Below are positions 7,817 through 15,091 of a DNA stretch of 51,298 nt, piece by piece. The stretch is from assembly GCF_003182135.1 (NCBI RefSeq), contig NZ_QGTL01000002.1, positions 794,978 through 846,275 of the forward strand, in the 5' to 3' direction. The first letter of the stretch is position 1; every line of letters begins with the position of its first letter. The notes below the pieces were generated by a model. It was not told where the DNA came from and did no database searches. It saw nothing but the letters and a program-made list of their open reading frames with translations. The position numbers were made by a program, and so were the translations under genes. Origin of the DNA: Nocardia neocaledoniensis. Its GTDB lineage: Bacteria; Actinomycetota; Actinomycetes; Mycobacteriales; Mycobacteriaceae.

Positions 7817-8563
7817 CTATCCCTGCTTCTGGACGTTGGAGATCAGCAGCGCGCCCCCGGTGTCGGCGGGGCGGGTGTTGATCAGCTGGAGGTAGTCCGT
7901 TCGGGTGCGGTCCGGGCGAATCTCGGCGATGTGGACGTTGGCAGCCGTCGGGGCGATCGGGGTGATCGCGACGCAGTGGCGGGTGCCGGGCGGGACGGAG
8001 GCGATGCCCGCGGCGAGTCCCTCGAAGGTGATGCCGCTCTCGGGCGCGAGCAGCGGCATCGCCTTCCCGGCGTCGCGGTGGATGTAGTAGGCGGCCTCGA
8101 AGGAGGCGATGACCCCGGCCAGAGTGGCGGGGTCACCGGCGCTTTCGGTGACCACCTCACCGGTGAGGCCGGTGCACGGGCCTTGCACAGGAGTGGTCGA
8201 GGAAGGCGGAGCGGCAGTGGATGGCACCTGTGCGCCGATGTCGCCGGATGTGCCGGTCGGCAGTAGCAGGACCCCGGCCAGGACGGCGACAGTGGCCGCC
8301 AGCGCGGCCCAGGCACTGCGCGGCAGCCGGTCCGCCAATCCGGTCCCCCGTCGGGGAACCGGGGCGGTGTCGGCCGCGTCGGGAGTCGTGCGTATCCGGT
8401 CGAGGTCGAACCAGAACTCCTCCGGCAGAACGTGCTCATCGACGTCGTGGTCGGTGCCGGTGTCGGCGACGAGGCGCAGGTCCACAACAGCCGGGGGCAG
8501 CTCGACCCAGGCTTGGACCTCGTCGTCCTCGTTCTCAGGTGGGTTGTGCGGGTACCTCGGCAT
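7817..8563 (-). CDS. Single-pass membrane protein with extracytoplasmic domain
   Basis: A 248-aa protein from ATG 8563. Order: an acidic cytoplasmic N-terminus (about 1-78), one membrane helix WAALAATVAVLAGVLLLP (about 85-102), then a Ser/Thr/Pro linker and an external domain with two cysteines (GPCTGL and RHCVAI) that could form a disulfide. The external part (FEAAYYIHRDAGKAM, ITPIAPTAANVHIAEIRPDRTRTDYLQLI) resembles accessory domains of actinobacterial conjugation or envelope loci, but I cannot name the family safely. It is directly upstream of the MinD-SARP gene (11 bp), suggesting the two work together across the membrane. A very stable hairpin (8602-8652) separates it from the lipase-fold gene upstream, so expression may be reduced relative to that gene. 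Confidence 0.75.
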   Translation of the reverse strand: MPRYPHNPPENEDDEVQAWVELPPAVVDLRLVADTGTDHDVDEHVLPEEFWFDLDRIRTTPDAADTAPVPRRGTGLADRLPRSAWAALAATVAVLAGVLLLPTGTSGDIGAQVPSTAAPPSSTTPVQGPCTGLTGEVVTESAGDPATLAGVIASFEAAYYIHRDAGKAMPLLAPESGITFEGLAAGIASVPPGTRHCVAITPIAPTAANVHIAEIRPDRTRTDYLQLINTRPADTGGALLISNVQKQG

Positions 8564-8601
8564 TCATCTCGCCTCGACTCGGATCGGGGGTGTCTCCGGG
8601 G

Positions 8602-8652
8602 CCTGCCCGCACCCCGGTGGTGGGGGAAGTGGGGTGCCGGGGTGCGGGCAGG
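8602..8652. terminator. 16-bp perfect hairpin between lipase-fold gene and membrane gene
   Basis: CCTGCCCGCACCCCGG and its exact complement flank a 19-base loop, with further partial pairing outside (CTCCGGGG / CCCCGGAG). It follows the stop codon of the lipase-fold gene by 27 bases on the minus strand. No T tract. It is likely a terminator or an attenuator that lets part of transcription continue into the next two genes. Confidence 0.7.
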
Positions 8653-8678
8653 TTCCCCCGGAGGGGTTCAGGGGCGGC

Positions 8679-9839
8679 TCACGCGCTGGGCCGCATCTCG
8701 GCCTCGGCCTCGTCCGACGCCTGGGTGGGAGTCGGGGTCGGTTGGGTTACTGGGCCGTTGAGGATGTCGGTGGTGAGCCTGGCCAGGACATCGGAGATGG
8801 CCCAATGCGCGGTGGAGCGGTGGTCGCCGTCGTATTCACGCCAGTCCACTCTCGTGCCGCGCTGCCGGTAGGCGATCATCGCCTTGCGTCCCGAGCGCAC
8901 CGGCACGACCAGGTCCAGCTCGCCGTGGTAGAGGTGCAGCGGCACATCGGATTTCACGTGCGCCAGCGATTCCAGGGCGAGGACTCGCTGCCACCAGTGG
9001 TCGTTCCACGGGTCGGGTTCGCGGCACCAGTGCGCCAGCGGCTCGGGAAAGCGCTGCACGAGTTCGGCGGCGGTGAGATGGCGGGCTTCGGCAGCGGCGA
9101 CGAGCCCGGCTTCGTTGAGGACGTGCCGCAGCGGGAGCTGGTTGTAGGCGTGCGACAGCCCGATCAGCCCGGCGAATGCCAGCCCCGCGAGACCGGTGCT
9201 GGTGCCCCGGCCGACCAGCGGAGCCAGGACCGCGAGGTCGGAGAACACCGCTCCGGCGGCGACACCGCGCAGGTCGATCTCGGGGGCGTACCAGGGCTGT
9301 AGTTCCCCCGCGACCGCCGCGACCCGCCCTCCGTCGGCGTATCCCCACGCCACCACCGGCGCGACCGGCAGGTCCAGATCGCTGGCGCGGTAGACCGCGC
9401 GGGCCAGGTCGAGGACCGGTTTCGCACCAGCGGCGCGGGCGGCGAGGAACGTGTGCGGGCCGGTGCCCGCCCCGAGTCCTTGCCCGTCGGGGATGGCCAC
9501 GACCCAACCTCGCGCGAGCGCGGCGTCGATGCCGGCGAGGTCGGACTCGGCGCCGGTGGCCAGCAGTTGTGAGGGTGCGCAGCGCCCGCCGAGGCCACGA
9601 AACGGCATGGTGTAGAGCAAGATTGCCCCGGTTCCCGGCTCCGGGACCGCTTCGGGGATCAGCACGATGGCCGAGGCGGCGATCGGCTGGGACCGGGAAT
9701 CGGTGGAGACGTAGACGAGCTGCCAGGCCCCGGCCGCGCCCGCCAGCTGCGGCGCGAAAACCGGTCTGGCGCGGACGATGTCACCCGGTCGGACGCCCTC
9801 GCGCAGGAGCGGTGTCTGATAGAAGTCGCTGACGGTCAT
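8679..9839 (-). CDS. Secretory-lipase-family alpha/beta hydrolase lacking the nucleophile serine
   Basis: A 386-aa protein, ATG 9839, overlapping the cutinase stop by 4 bp (ATGA). The chain matches the LIP/secretory lipase family: DFYQTP...PGDIVRARP at the start, YVSTDS, ILLYTMPFRG, a cap-like middle, then HGELDLVVP and a late DGDHRSTAH that supply the expected acid and histidine. At the nucleophile elbow, where the family has GYSxGG, this protein reads GYADGG (residues 166-171), codon GCC. Loss of Ser168 predicts no esterase activity. There is also no signal peptide, unlike typical family members, so it may stay in the cytoplasm or leave by another route. It is coupled to a cutinase that keeps its catalytic serine. 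Inference: a binding or structural partner rather than an enzyme. Confidence 0.85.
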   Translation of the reverse strand: MTVSDFYQTPLLREGVRPGDIVRARPVFAPQLAGAAGAWQLVYVSTDSRSQPIAASAIVLIPEAVPEPGTGAILLYTMPFRGLGGRCAPSQLLATGAESDLAGIDAALARGWVVAIPDGQGLGAGTGPHTFLAARAAGAKPVLDLARAVYRASDLDLPVAPVVAWGYADGGRVAAVAGELQPWYAPEIDLRGVAAGAVFSDLAVLAPLVGRGTSTGLAGLAFAGLIGLSHAYNQLPLRHVLNEAGLVAAAEARHLTAAELVQRFPEPLAHWCREPDPWNDHWWQRVLALESLAHVKSDVPLHLYHGELDLVVPVRSGRKAMIAYRQRGTRVDWREYDGDHRSTAHWAISDVLARLTTDILNGPVTQPTPTPTQASDEAEAEMRPSA

Positions 9840-11080
9840 GAGTTACCTCCGGCGAGGTCGTGGGCAGCGGCGGTCAGCCACGCGGCCCCGCTGGCGATGA
9901 GCCCGTTGGCGGCATAGCCGGTGTGGCGGGCAGGAATGTCGGTGTAGCGCAACAACACCGCAGGATTGACCAAGTCGGCATTGTCGGAGACGAGCTGGCC
10001 CCACGCCGCCGACAGTCCCGCCGCCAGCGGCGGCAACGTGGCCAGCGGGTTGGCGGCGACCGTGGCCGTGATCTCGGCCCACCGCGCGGTCGCGGCGGCG
10101 GTCTCGGCCGGGCCCGGTGCCGGGGTACGGGAGTCGGCGGCCTCGGTGAGCCGGTCGGCCAGACTCGCCGCGGGCACATAAGCGACGGTGCCCGGCCCGG
10201 TCTGGAAGTCGTTGAGCACCACGGTGGTCCAGGCATCACCCAGCGCGCCCGAGAGCAGGTTCTGGATGGAGCCGATCGCGGCCACGGGATCGCGCAGGTC
10301 CGCCTGGGCCGCGATCTGGGCGGCCACCCGCAGCAGCGCGGCGCGATCCGGTGCCGCGCAGCTGAGATCGCCCTCGACGCAGATGTCGGCGACCCGGCCG
10401 GTGAGGGCCCCGTAATCGACCCCGTAGGTGGTGGCGATCCCACCGCCGGAGGCGACGGCGCTGCTCAGGTTCACCCGTGACACCGCCGCCCCGCTCGTGC
10501 CAGGGGCCGGGTCCGGGCTCGTCTGTCCGGGGCGGCCCGCGATCACCGGCGAGCCGGGAGCGCGGTCGGGGTCGGAATAGAGGATCATCGCGGCGACTCG
10601 CTCTGGCGCCACGGGGCCTTCCCTGGCCCCGACCATCTGCGCGAACCCCGAAGCGACTTGTGCGCCTTGGGAATAGCCGACGATCGCCTGCGAGGTCCCC
10701 GGGCAGATTCCCGCGACACGCTCGGACTCGGCGAGCAGCGTGTTCAGGCCGGTGCTGGCTGAGGCCGAGTACGGGGCGGTGCCGTCCCCGGTGCCCGGTG
10801 CGCCGCCGAACGAGGCCGGGTAGCTGATGTAGGAGCGCGCGAGCAGACTCGGGTCGGCGGCGGCGACCGGGCCGAGCAAGTGACCGAGCATCCCGGAATC
10901 GGCGGTCTCGGAAGCGTTCGGAGACGACTCGGAAGTGCCCTGCACACCGAGGACCCACAGGGCCGGGCAGCTCTGGCCGGCGACCTCGGGCTGCGCGCTC
11001 GCCGGGCCCGCGCTCGTGGGGCCGAGGACCGCGGCGAGGGCGGCGACGGTTGTGGTTGTGAGCAGGCGTAGACCGGTCAT
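9836..11080 (-). CDS. Exported cutinase-family hydrolase with long C-terminal extension
   Basis: A 414-aa protein from ATG 11080, overlapping the stop of the upstream gene by 4 bp. Residues 1-29 form a signal peptide (TTTTVAALAAVLGPTSAGPASA). The cutinase core has a first cysteine in GQSCPALWVLGVQGTSES, a nucleophile elbow GYSQGA (S137) with paired GICPGTS, and a later DICVEGDLSC acid loop. A usual cutinase is about 200-220 aa. This one adds about 150 residues, ending in RHTGYAANGLI, where the histidine may belong to the catalytic site. In mycolic-acid bacteria, cutinase-like enzymes act on lipid esters of the envelope. Context: between a Gly/Ala-rich exported protein and a dead lipase-fold protein, all coupled. 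Inference: local processing of cell-envelope lipids as part of this module. Confidence 0.9.
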   Translation of the reverse strand: MTGLRLLTTTTVAALAAVLGPTSAGPASAQPEVAGQSCPALWVLGVQGTSESSPNASETADSGMLGHLLGPVAAADPSLLARSYISYPASFGGAPGTGDGTAPYSASASTGLNTLLAESERVAGICPGTSQAIVGYSQGAQVASGFAQMVGAREGPVAPERVAAMILYSDPDRAPGSPVIAGRPGQTSPDPAPGTSGAAVSRVNLSSAVASGGGIATTYGVDYGALTGRVADICVEGDLSCAAPDRAALLRVAAQIAAQADLRDPVAAIGSIQNLLSGALGDAWTTVVLNDFQTGPGTVAYVPAASLADRLTEAADSRTPAPGPAETAAATARWAEITATVAANPLATLPPLAAGLSAAWGQLVSDNADLVNPAVLLRYTDIPARHTGYAANGLIASGAAWLTAAAHDLAGGNS

Positions 11081-11985
11081 GGCTGCCCGACCCCCACCCC
11101 GGCACCGAAGCCCGCCCCAACTGTGCCGCCAACCAAGGCCCCCAGCGCTGCGGCAGGCACACCAGCCACGGCGGCCCCGGCTGCGGCCCCGGCCGCTGCT
11201 CCCAGCGCGGTACCGGCCACGCCGGAGGTGACGGTGCCGATCACCGGGATCGCGATCACGGTGCCGATCGCGGCCCCGGCGATCCCGCCGATCGTGCCTC
11301 CCGCGAGCCCACCCACGACAGCACCCAGTGCCGCTGCCGGAGCACCGGTGATAGCACCGCCGATCGCGCCACCGGCCCCGGCCCCGGCGACAGTGGCACC
11401 GGCAACGCGGTCCGAACGCCCAGCGGGCAGCCCGACCGAGTCCAGGAACGTCGCGGCCTGGGCTTCCAGGTCGGCGCTGACGGTGTTGATCGTGTCGCCG
11501 ACCTCCGGGGGCAACCATTCCGGATCGGGGAACACCGCCGTCCCGACCCGGATCGTGTCCGGCGGCGGTTCGATCGGCGCGACCGGTTCCACCGGCTCCG
11601 GCGAGTGCAACTCCATCAGATACACCGGCGGGGCGGGCGCGGGTGAGGGTTCCGGGCGCGGTTCCGGCCCGTTGCGAATCTCGGGCGGCTGTTCCACATA
11701 CACCGGAGGTTCCGGCTCGACCGGGGCCGGAGGCGGTGCGGGAGCAGTGGTTCCGGGTTGGGCCGGGACGGTGACGCCGGGCTGATCCGCGATCGGAGCC
11801 AGCGGCGCCATCGCACTCGCGGGCTGGGCGGCCAACACCATCAGCACCGGTACCGCACCCACAGCGACCGCACGGCCACCCCACAGCATCCAGCCCTCCT
11901 GGCCTCGGCGAATGCACCGGCCTCCGGCACCAGCGAACGACCCGACGGACACGAACGCGGATGATGTAGCACCGTTTTTGGACAT
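11077..11985 (-). CDS. Exported Pro-rich protein with Gly/Ala-rich hydrophobic C-terminus
   Basis: A 302-aa protein if read from ATG 11985 (AAAGGAG nine bases upstream). An internal ATG at 11889 has a stronger AGGAGG five bases upstream and would give a textbook signal peptide (MLWGGRAVAVGAVPVLMVLA, cut after QPASA), so it may be the main start; the protein would then be 270 aa. After the signal comes a long Pro/Glu-rich stretch (PAPPPAPVEPEPP and similar), a short conserved-looking segment (DTIRVGTAVFPDPEWLPPEVGD), then about 115 residues of Gly/Ala-rich, weakly hydrophobic repeats of the GGAIGGAITG/AAALGAVVGG type. Such GxxxG-rich tracts pack tightly in membranes and suggest an oligomeric membrane-inserted or pore-like structure (inference). 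It is coupled by ATGA to the cutinase. Confidence 0.8.
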   Translation of the reverse strand: MSKNGATSSAFVSVGSFAGAGGRCIRRGQEGWMLWGGRAVAVGAVPVLMVLAAQPASAMAPLAPIADQPGVTVPAQPGTTAPAPPPAPVEPEPPVYVEQPPEIRNGPEPRPEPSPAPAPPVYLMELHSPEPVEPVAPIEPPPDTIRVGTAVFPDPEWLPPEVGDTINTVSADLEAQAATFLDSVGLPAGRSDRVAGATVAGAGAGGAIGGAITGAPAAALGAVVGGLAGGTIGGIAGAAIGTVIAIPVIGTVTSGVAGTALGAAAGAAAGAAVAGVPAAALGALVGGTVGAGFGAGVGVGQP

Positions 11986-12070
11986 GACAAATGACTCCTT
12001 TCAGGTAAAGGAAGGGAAGGAATGAATGAAGTAGAGAAGTAATAGGAAGTTTTGAGGCGAATGAAGCGGC

Positions 12071-12108
12071 CGATCCCGCCGGGAGATTCCCGGCTCCCGG
12101 CGGGATCG
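12071..12108. terminator. 15-bp perfect GC-rich hairpin
   Basis: CGATCCCGCCGGGAG, eight bases, CTCCCGGCGGGATCG. It lies between the 31-aa ORF (stop 12165) and the exported Pro-rich gene (start 11985), both minus strand. It forms the second half of a tandem hairpin pair with 12121-12162. Terminator or attenuator; it would also be stable as an RNA-end stabiliser. Confidence 0.65.
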
Positions 12109-12120
12109 CAGCCGGGAGGC

Positions 12121-12162
12121 TTAACTGATCATTTGTTGAGTAGTCAAAAAATGATCAGTTAA
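12121..12162. terminator. 14-bp perfect AT-rich palindrome
   Basis: TTAACTGATCATTT and AAATGATCAGTTAA surround a 14-base spacer that itself holds TTGA/TCAA. It starts two bases beyond the stop of the 31-aa ORF. The composition is AT-rich and unlike the GC-rich hairpin next to it. It could be a transcription terminator, a protein binding site, or both. Confidence 0.6.
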
Positions 12163-12164
12163 GA

Positions 12165-12260
12165 TCAGAAGAACGGCAGCACCTGCGTGGCGATTGCCAG
12201 CACGTTCGAGACCAGTGACGCACCGGCGCTGAGAACCGACAGGATGGTGTAGAGGTCCAT
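12165..12260 (-). CDS. 31-aa hydrophobic peptide ORF
   Basis: ATG 12260 with AAAGGGAAG just upstream, stop TGA at 12165. The product starts MDLYTILSVL and continues with a hydrophobic stretch to the C-terminal VLPFF; almost the whole peptide could form one membrane helix. It is the first open frame of the minus-strand envelope module and is followed at once by two strong hairpins, so it could be a leader-type or small membrane peptide whose translation affects read-through. It is too short for similarity reasoning. Support is the ribosome binding site, position and consistent hydrophobicity. Confidence 0.5.
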   Translation of the reverse strand: MDLYTILSVLSAGASLVSNVLAIATQVLPFF

Positions 12261-12650
12261 GACTTCCCTTTCAGAGGAGGAGCGATTGCCTCACCATCAC
12301 AACCCCGAAAACCACTGGTGCGCCACCCTTTTGACGGGGACAAAAATCGGTACCAGTTTCCGTCCCCCCACACGCACACACGGTGGCCTGCAACGATCAG
12401 CGAAACAGGTACAAAAAGTGTCACCGAAGAATTTTTCCGGCGGGTGTCCCGCACCGGGGAAAGGGTGCCCAGAATACTCCGTGCGCCCCACACGGAGGTC
12501 CGTAGCTAATTGTCAGCCAGGTCACAGTGAACCGCCGGTGGCCGGGCTGTTCCCTTTCTGGTAGAAGTTAATCAACTCGGGGGAGTGAACCCTTCAACCT
12601 ATCGCGTGGTGGAGGGGCGACGGAAGACTCAAATAGGAGGGGCTTGACAC
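12261..12650. other. Divergent intergenic region, envelope module / MmyB regulators
   Basis: About 390 bp between the 31-aa ORF (minus) and the first MmyB-type gene (plus). It must hold both promoters. A weak GGGGAC...GTCCCC repeat is visible around 12337-12369, and AGGAGG at 12635-12640 is the ribosome binding site of the plus-strand gene. No gene is supported. Confidence 0.5.
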
Positions 12651-13484
12651 ATGAACCGGCGGACCGGCTCGACCCGGCGACCGCGGCGAGGCAAGGCCCG
12701 CCGCACCACATCCGAGATACCCGACCTGCGCCGATGGGTCCGACACGTCCGCGAGGCCCGGGGCCTGACCCGGGCCGAGGCCGCCGGCCGACTCCAGGTC
12801 AGCGAGGACCTGATCAAGAAGATCGAACGCGGCGAGCGTTCGGCCTCGCCGACAGTGCGCGAGCAGTTCATCACCGGGTTCGGCATGAACGAGTCCCAAG
12901 CCCGCTACACCCGCGAACTCGCCGGGCCAGCGCTACCGCTGCCGTCGATCGAGGAACTACGAGCCCGCCCCGTCGCCTGCGAGCACCACACGACGTTGCG
13001 TCGTCTCGATGAGCGGGGTTTGGTCGGTGCGTATCTCGACCCCTTGTGGAACGTGGTCTATGCCAGCGAGCGCTTCCGCAGCGAGCTGCCCGAGCTTGCC
13101 GACTACGACGACAACCTCAGCCAGTGGTTCTTCCACCCCGGCACCGCCACACCCACCGCCGAGCCCCTCCTCGTGCACTGGGACGCCGCCGCTACCTACA
13201 TGGTCGCGTCTCTGCGCGCGAAGTTCGGCATCTACCGACACAGTCCCCGCGCACGAACGCTGCACGAGAAGCTCAGCGCGGCAACCACTTTTCGACAGCG
13301 GTGGACCGACAGCATCGAGGTCGCCTACGGCCACAAGACCGTGCACCCGCTGCAGGTGCGTGATCCCGACACCGGCGAGCAACGCACCATCCGTATCCAC
13401 CTCGGCGTCGGAGCGGAAGGCCCTCCCGATCTGCGGTTCTGCTTCGTCTACCCCGACCCATGCGAGCCGCCGAGCAGCACCTGA
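12651..13484 (+). CDS. XRE-family regulator with MmyB-like ligand-binding domain
   Basis: A 277-aa protein from ATG 12651, preceded by AGGAGG with a spacing of about 10. A basic N-terminus (RRTGSTRRPRRGKARR) leads into an XRE helix-turn-helix (about 28-85: LRRWVRHVREARGLTRAEAAGRLQVSEDL... KIERGER). From about 100 to the end is the MmyB-like sensor fold (LVGAYLDPLWNVVYASERFR, WFFHPGTA, RAKFGIYRHSPRARTLHEKL, FRQRWTDSIEV). Known role: ligand-responsive DNA-binding regulators; some bind fatty-acid-like ligands. It is divergent from the envelope module and 70 bp upstream of a 42-aa ORF and a related regulator, so it probably controls one or both. Confidence 0.85.
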   Translation: MNRRTGSTRRPRRGKARRTTSEIPDLRRWVRHVREARGLTRAEAAGRLQVSEDLIKKIERGERSASPTVREQFITGFGMNESQARYTRELAGPALPLPSIEELRARPVACEHHTTLRRLDERGLVGAYLDPLWNVVYASERFRSELPELADYDDNLSQWFFHPGTATPTAEPLLVHWDAAATYMVASLRAKFGIYRHSPRARTLHEKLSAATTFRQRWTDSIEVAYGHKTVHPLQVRDPDTGEQRTIRIHLGVGAEGPPDLRFCFVYPDPCEPPSST

Positions 13485-13553
13485 CCCTCCACCGCCCCAC
13501 GACCACTCCCCCGGAAGTCCCGGGCGGAGACATCCGAACGAAGGAGCCCGACC

Positions 13554-13682
13554 ATGACCAGCAATCCCCAGCACACTCGCCATCGCGGAGCCAATCCCGA
13601 CGTCGCCAACCAGCCACCGGCACCGTGTGCTGCGCTCGCCGTCGACATCGTCCTGATCCCGCCGCAGAAGCGAGACCACTGA
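13554..13682 (+). CDS. 42-aa ORF between two MmyB-type regulators
   Basis: ATG 13554 with AAGGAG eight bases upstream; stop TGA 13680-13682, one base before the ATG of the next regulator (TGACATG), which implies translational coupling. Product: a polar N-terminal half (TSNPQHTRHRGANPDVANQP) with one cysteine, then AALAVDIVLIPPQKRDH. No known family. The tight spacing and good ribosome binding site make it likely to be translated. Possible roles are a small partner or signal peptide for the adjacent regulators; this is inference only. Confidence 0.55.
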   Translation: MTSNPQHTRHRGANPDVANQPPAPCAALAVDIVLIPPQKRDH

Positions 13683-13683
13683 C

Positions 13684-14454
13684 ATGTCCCTCGTGCTATC
13701 CGGGATGCCCGACTTCCACGACACGCTGGAATTCCTGCGCCACAAGCGCCAGCTATCCCGCGAATCCACCGCCAACAAAGCAGGATTCGGCATCTCCCGC
13801 CTCAACCAGATCATTCAGACCCGCACCAAACCAGGCCCCAAGGTGCAGAAAGGTCTGTTCGCCTTCTTCGACGACCTCACCCCCGACCAACAGCGACACC
13901 TGCAAGACCTGCTGCACCCCGCCGCCGAGCTACCACCGATCACCGGCCTGCGCCGGTACCTCACCAACGACGGCGTCCACCACCACCTCGACTACCTCGA
14001 CCGCTGCGAGGTCATGGGCGCCTACCTCGACCCACTCCAGAACGTCCTGCACGGCAACAAGGTCTTCTACCGGATCATGCCCGGCCTCGATGACGCCGAC
14101 CACAACATCGTGCGATGGATGTTCACACCCACCGCCCGCGACCTCCTCGAGGACTGGCACGAACACCTGCCCTACAACATCCGCAGTCTGCGTGCCTCGC
14201 TCGGCCGCTACCGCGACGCTCCCCGAGCACAAAGCCTCTTCCAGACACTGCGCAACAATCCCGACTTCCGAGCCGCATGGGACTCCACACCTCTGCAAGT
14301 CAGCTACCACTGGCACCGGTCGATTCCACTCCGCCTCCGGCTCCCCGGCACCGCACAAACGATCCACCTGAATCTCGAAATCGACCAATACGGCGCGTGC
14401 TTCGAGATCCTGTCCGTACACGGCCTCTACAACGCGACCGCCATCGCCTGTTGA
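13684..14454 (+). CDS. MmyB-type XRE regulator, divergent helix-turn-helix
   Basis: A 256-aa protein from ATG 13684, directly after the 42-aa ORF. N-terminal about 8-70 keeps helix-turn-helix spacing (LEFLRHKRQLSRESTANKAGFGISRLNQII) but with an unusual recognition region. From about 88 onward the MmyB-like fold is clear: MGAYLDPLQNVLHGNKVFYRIMPG, WMFTPTARDLLEDW, IRSLRASLGRYRDAPRAQ, FRAAWDSTPLQVSY. It shares the LDPLxNV block and the R.SLRA..G.YR.SPRA block with the regulator at 12651, so the two are paralogues arranged in tandem. Probably a second regulator responding to a related ligand, or a heteromer partner. Confidence 0.8.
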   Translation: MSLVLSGMPDFHDTLEFLRHKRQLSRESTANKAGFGISRLNQIIQTRTKPGPKVQKGLFAFFDDLTPDQQRHLQDLLHPAAELPPITGLRRYLTNDGVHHHLDYLDRCEVMGAYLDPLQNVLHGNKVFYRIMPGLDDADHNIVRWMFTPTARDLLEDWHEHLPYNIRSLRASLGRYRDAPRAQSLFQTLRNNPDFRAAWDSTPLQVSYHWHRSIPLRLRLPGTAQTIHLNLEIDQYGACFEILSVHGLYNATAIAC

Positions 14455-14602
14455 GCCGAAGCGCTGTTCAAGCTAATGTCCGCCCGCACGGTGGAAGCCC
14501 AACGTCCGCGACCACTCGATCCGACCCGAGGCACGACCCCGATTCACAATTAGTATCTGCAACGGGCACTTCCAGACAAACAAACGAACAGGATACAAAG
14601 CT

Positions 14603-14947
14603 ATGGCGCGCAAAGTAGTCGTCACCCTCATCGACGACTTCGACGGCACATCAGTCGCCGAAGATTCCGTCAGCTTCGGAATCGACGGCGCAGCATACGA
14701 AATCGACCTGTCCGCCACCAACGCAGCCAAACTGCGCGAAACATTCGACCAGTGGCTGCCGTACGCCCGCCGCATCGGCCGCACCAAGCCTTCGAGCCGA
14801 CGACCGGCCGCGACGGAGGCTCCCTCGACTCGTCGTAGCGATCTCGCGGCGATCCGGGCGTGGGCAAGCGAAAACGGCCACACCGTGTCCAGCCGGGGCC
14901 GAATCTCCTCCGAGGTCATCGCCGCCTACGACGCAGCGTCGGCTTAG
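14603..14947 (+). CDS. lsr2: Lsr2 nucleoid-associated protein
   Basis: A 114-aa protein from ATG 14603 (AGGA nine bases upstream). The N-terminal dimerisation domain is intact (MARKVVVTLIDDFDGT, SFGIDGAAYEIDLSATNAAKL). It is followed by a Ser/Arg/Pro linker and a C-terminal domain with IRAWASENGHTVSSRGRIS, where RGR is the minor-groove hook. Length equals the family norm (about 110-115). Lsr2 is the xenogeneic silencer of actinobacteria and prefers AT-rich DNA. A copy inside an accessory region may be an element-borne second Lsr2 acting on AT-rich parts of this window such as 5177-5930 and 28.7-32.5 kb; that depends on whether another lsr2 exists in the genome. Confidence 0.93.
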   Translation: MARKVVVTLIDDFDGTSVAEDSVSFGIDGAAYEIDLSATNAAKLRETFDQWLPYARRIGRTKPSSRRPAATEAPSTRRSDLAAIRAWASENGHTVSSRGRISSEVIAAYDAASA

Positions 14948-15091
14948 GCGAGTTCGCGGACCTCACCACCCGCCCGCGGCCGGCCGAGTCCAGCCGGCGC
15001 GAGCGGGTGGACACCGATATCCATCGCGAATCCCGCACGCACCAGACGAGGACGGCCACGCACGGCACAATCGGAAGAGCCAGCTCCCACA

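Noticed and set aside
12155..12564. Several overlapping 60-110-aa frames between the divergent units
   Set aside because: Only the 31-aa ORF has a ribosome binding site at a normal distance; the others cross the promoter region in both directions.
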